64,000 nt of DNA from Siphonodentalium dalli. Its lineage: Eukaryota > Mollusca > Scaphopoda > Gadilida > Siphonodentaliidae. Numbering within the stretch: the stretch's first letter is position 1; every line of letters starts with the position of its first letter. The notes beneath the pieces were generated by a model, which saw only the letters and a list, made by a program, of their open reading frames with translations, did no database searches and was not told where the DNA came from. Shown here piece after piece: positions 55,801 through 58,800 of this stretch. The DNA is taken from assembly GCA_032622095.1 (NCBI GenBank), contig CP136063.1:177175956-177239955 (forward strand), written 5' to 3'. Both the position numbers and the translations under genes were made by a program.

Positions 55801-58800
55801 CCTGTCGTATTGCTGTTGGAATCCAAGGCACCGTTCCATTTTGCTTACGATCACCTACATTGTGTCATGTTTCATTGGCGGTTATCTTGATCATGTTTTG
55901 TTGCGTTGACGGTTACACCAACTACATTATATTGTGTTGACAGTTACCTCGACTGCGTTGAAAATTACAACCGTGTTGGAGAAACGTTACGACTGTGTTG
56001 CGTTAACATTAAAACCGCGTAATTTTTCAACGCGGTCTCACGGTGGTTCCAACGCAGTCGAGAGTGACAATTTGGGACAGAATTTACTTTCTATTAAAGG
56101 CCACTTAATGTTCGAATGCCCAGATAACATTATACACAACATACCAGAACATTGTATATATCATCCGGTCGAATAAACTGTGAACATGTTTTTGTTTGTT
56201 AAGGACCGACTTGTGTTCTGTGCTTAATTTTGATTTTGTCTATACTGCCAGTATATTATTCTCAATGGAAGGGGAATAGCTCTATCCCTTAGCTGAGAAA
56301 AAAAAATTATGATGCATTCTGAGGTAAATAACGGGGGAAGTCTTGGGAATTTGAGAATCTCTATCACTTGGTGGAATATATATATATTCGGTTCATCTTC
56401 CAAATGGTATATAATATTGCATATGTTGTGTATAATGTGATCTGGGCATTCGAATATTAAGTGGGCCATTAAAGGCTGTTGAAAGACATAAATTCAGTTG
56501 GTAGCTTTAAGTACAAACCTTCGCCAAAATCATCTGGATCCAGGCTTGTTTCTGTGATAGGATCAAATTCCCTCGTCATCATAATCAGAGTGGGCTGACC
56601 TGTTTGTGAACAAAATTAGAACATGACAATGTCAATAACAATGTAGCTCAACATGACAGCTTTATGCAAATGGCCTTATTTGAACAAGAAGCAACACAAA
56701 CAAAACAAGAGGTGTGCACTCGAGTGCTAGCATACCCCCACCGTGGCAAATTAAACCCGCATTATCCGTAAACCCAACAAAAAAGATGTTTAACTTTAAA
56801 GAAAAATTTGGATTAATAATTTTGATATTGGTACATAATTGTTCGAATGATTGCAGAAACCCAAAAAAGGGTAGAAAATGAAACGCAACCTTAACATCTA
56901 AGATGGCTTTTGTCTAGTGTGATAGCATCCAAAAAAAGGAAGTTTAAAATATCTATGATCAAAACTGTAGGAGGAGTTGATTACACCATGAAGGTAACCT
57001 CACACAGAAAAACTGAAAATAATAAAAAAAAAATTAAAGTCGAAAGGCCCATAACTTTGGGAAAAATCATTGGATCAAACTCAAATTCGAACTTGACCTG
57101 TATTTTGATATGAACGACCCACAAAAAAAAGAATTCCAATTAAACAATCCAAACTTGAGTTATCATCCGGAAACCAAAGAAAAAACAAGAAAAATTGAAT
57201 TTTCTATGTTGAAAAGCCCATAACTCTGAGAAAAATCATCGGATCAAACTCAAATTCGAACTTGACCTGTATTTTGATATCATTGACTCACACAAAACAG
57301 GAATTTTCAATTGAACAGTCCAAACTTTAGTTATCATCCGGAAACCAAAATAAAAATACAATTGAATTTTCTAAGTCGAAAAAAGTCCATTACTCTAGAA
57401 AAAATCATCGGATCAAACTCAACCTGTATCTTGATATGACTGATCTACAAAAAAAACGGTATTTGCAATTAAAGGATCCAAACTTGAGATATCATCCGGA
57501 AACCGAAAAAATGAGAAATGTTCTAAGTCGAAAATGAGGCGTAACTTTAAAAAAAAAAGTCTGACCGAACCGCAATTAGCATTATGCAGAGAGGCAGTCA
57601 AAAGGAGATTGCATACGAAAAATTATTGAAATTGGTTCATAGTTGTTCGAGTTATGAGGTCGGACGGACGGACAGACGGACGGACGGAGAGACGGACGGA
57701 CGGACACACGGAGGGAGAAAGCGTGATGGACAGACGCAATCAATCCAGTATACCCCCCATTTTCTTCGAAAGTGGGGGTATAATAACCCTTCGTAAGCAT
57801 AATTCCAAAGACTGGAGCATGAACAGAGCCTGGAAGACTCTCAGATGGTAGATTGTGAGTTCTACTACAGTAATGCCCTAATCAACTCCTTAACCACAGC
57901 AGAATTATGGGAAAGCTCAGTGAGAATTATTGGAAAGCTCAGTGAGAGCTTTCCGAGGAATGGCACCAAGCCATATTTCCGACTATATCCTGAAAAGTTA
58001 CCCATAATTCTGCTGTGGTCAAGGAGTCGATTATTTAGGGCATTACTGTAACCCTCCCTGTATGATTTATCCAGATTCCAACCAAAACAAAATGGTCGGG
58101 CAGAACCCAAGTTCGAACTTGACCTGTGTTTTGCTGGGACAAAGTAATATACCAAATTTGGTTTGAATCCGATTAACTCTACTAAAGTTATCATCCGGAA
58201 ACCAACTTTCAGGGGTTTTCTAAGTAAATAAAAGGTCAGCAGACCACAGTGTCCCCCGACAACATGGCAAGTCGATGCCGCTTTGTTAAAGAAATTAAAA
58301 AAAAATGTTGAAATTTTCTAAGTCGAAAAGGGTTAATAACTCCATAAAAAAAATATTAGCTATATAGATGTTGCAAATCACCAACATGTTAGGAACAATA
58401 TCCCAAAGTTTCAAATCTCTACATTTAAAACTGTAGGAGGAGTTGATTACACCATGAAGGTACCCAATCTCATCCAAAAGGCAAAAATGTTCCAAATTTT
58501 CTATATTGAAAACCCCCCAAAAATATGGAAAAAATGATATTTTTTATTAGCTATATAGATGTTGCAAATCACCAACATGTTAGGAACAATATCCCACAGT
58601 TTCAAATCTCTACATTTAAAACTGTAGGAGGAGTTGATTACACCATGAAGGTACCCAATCTCATCCAAAAGGCAAAATTTTTCCACATTTTCTAAGTCGA
58701 AAACCCCCCAAAAAATATGGAAAACATGATATTTTTTATTAGCTATATAGATGTTGCAAATCACCAACATGTTAGGAACAATATCCCAGAGTTTCAAATC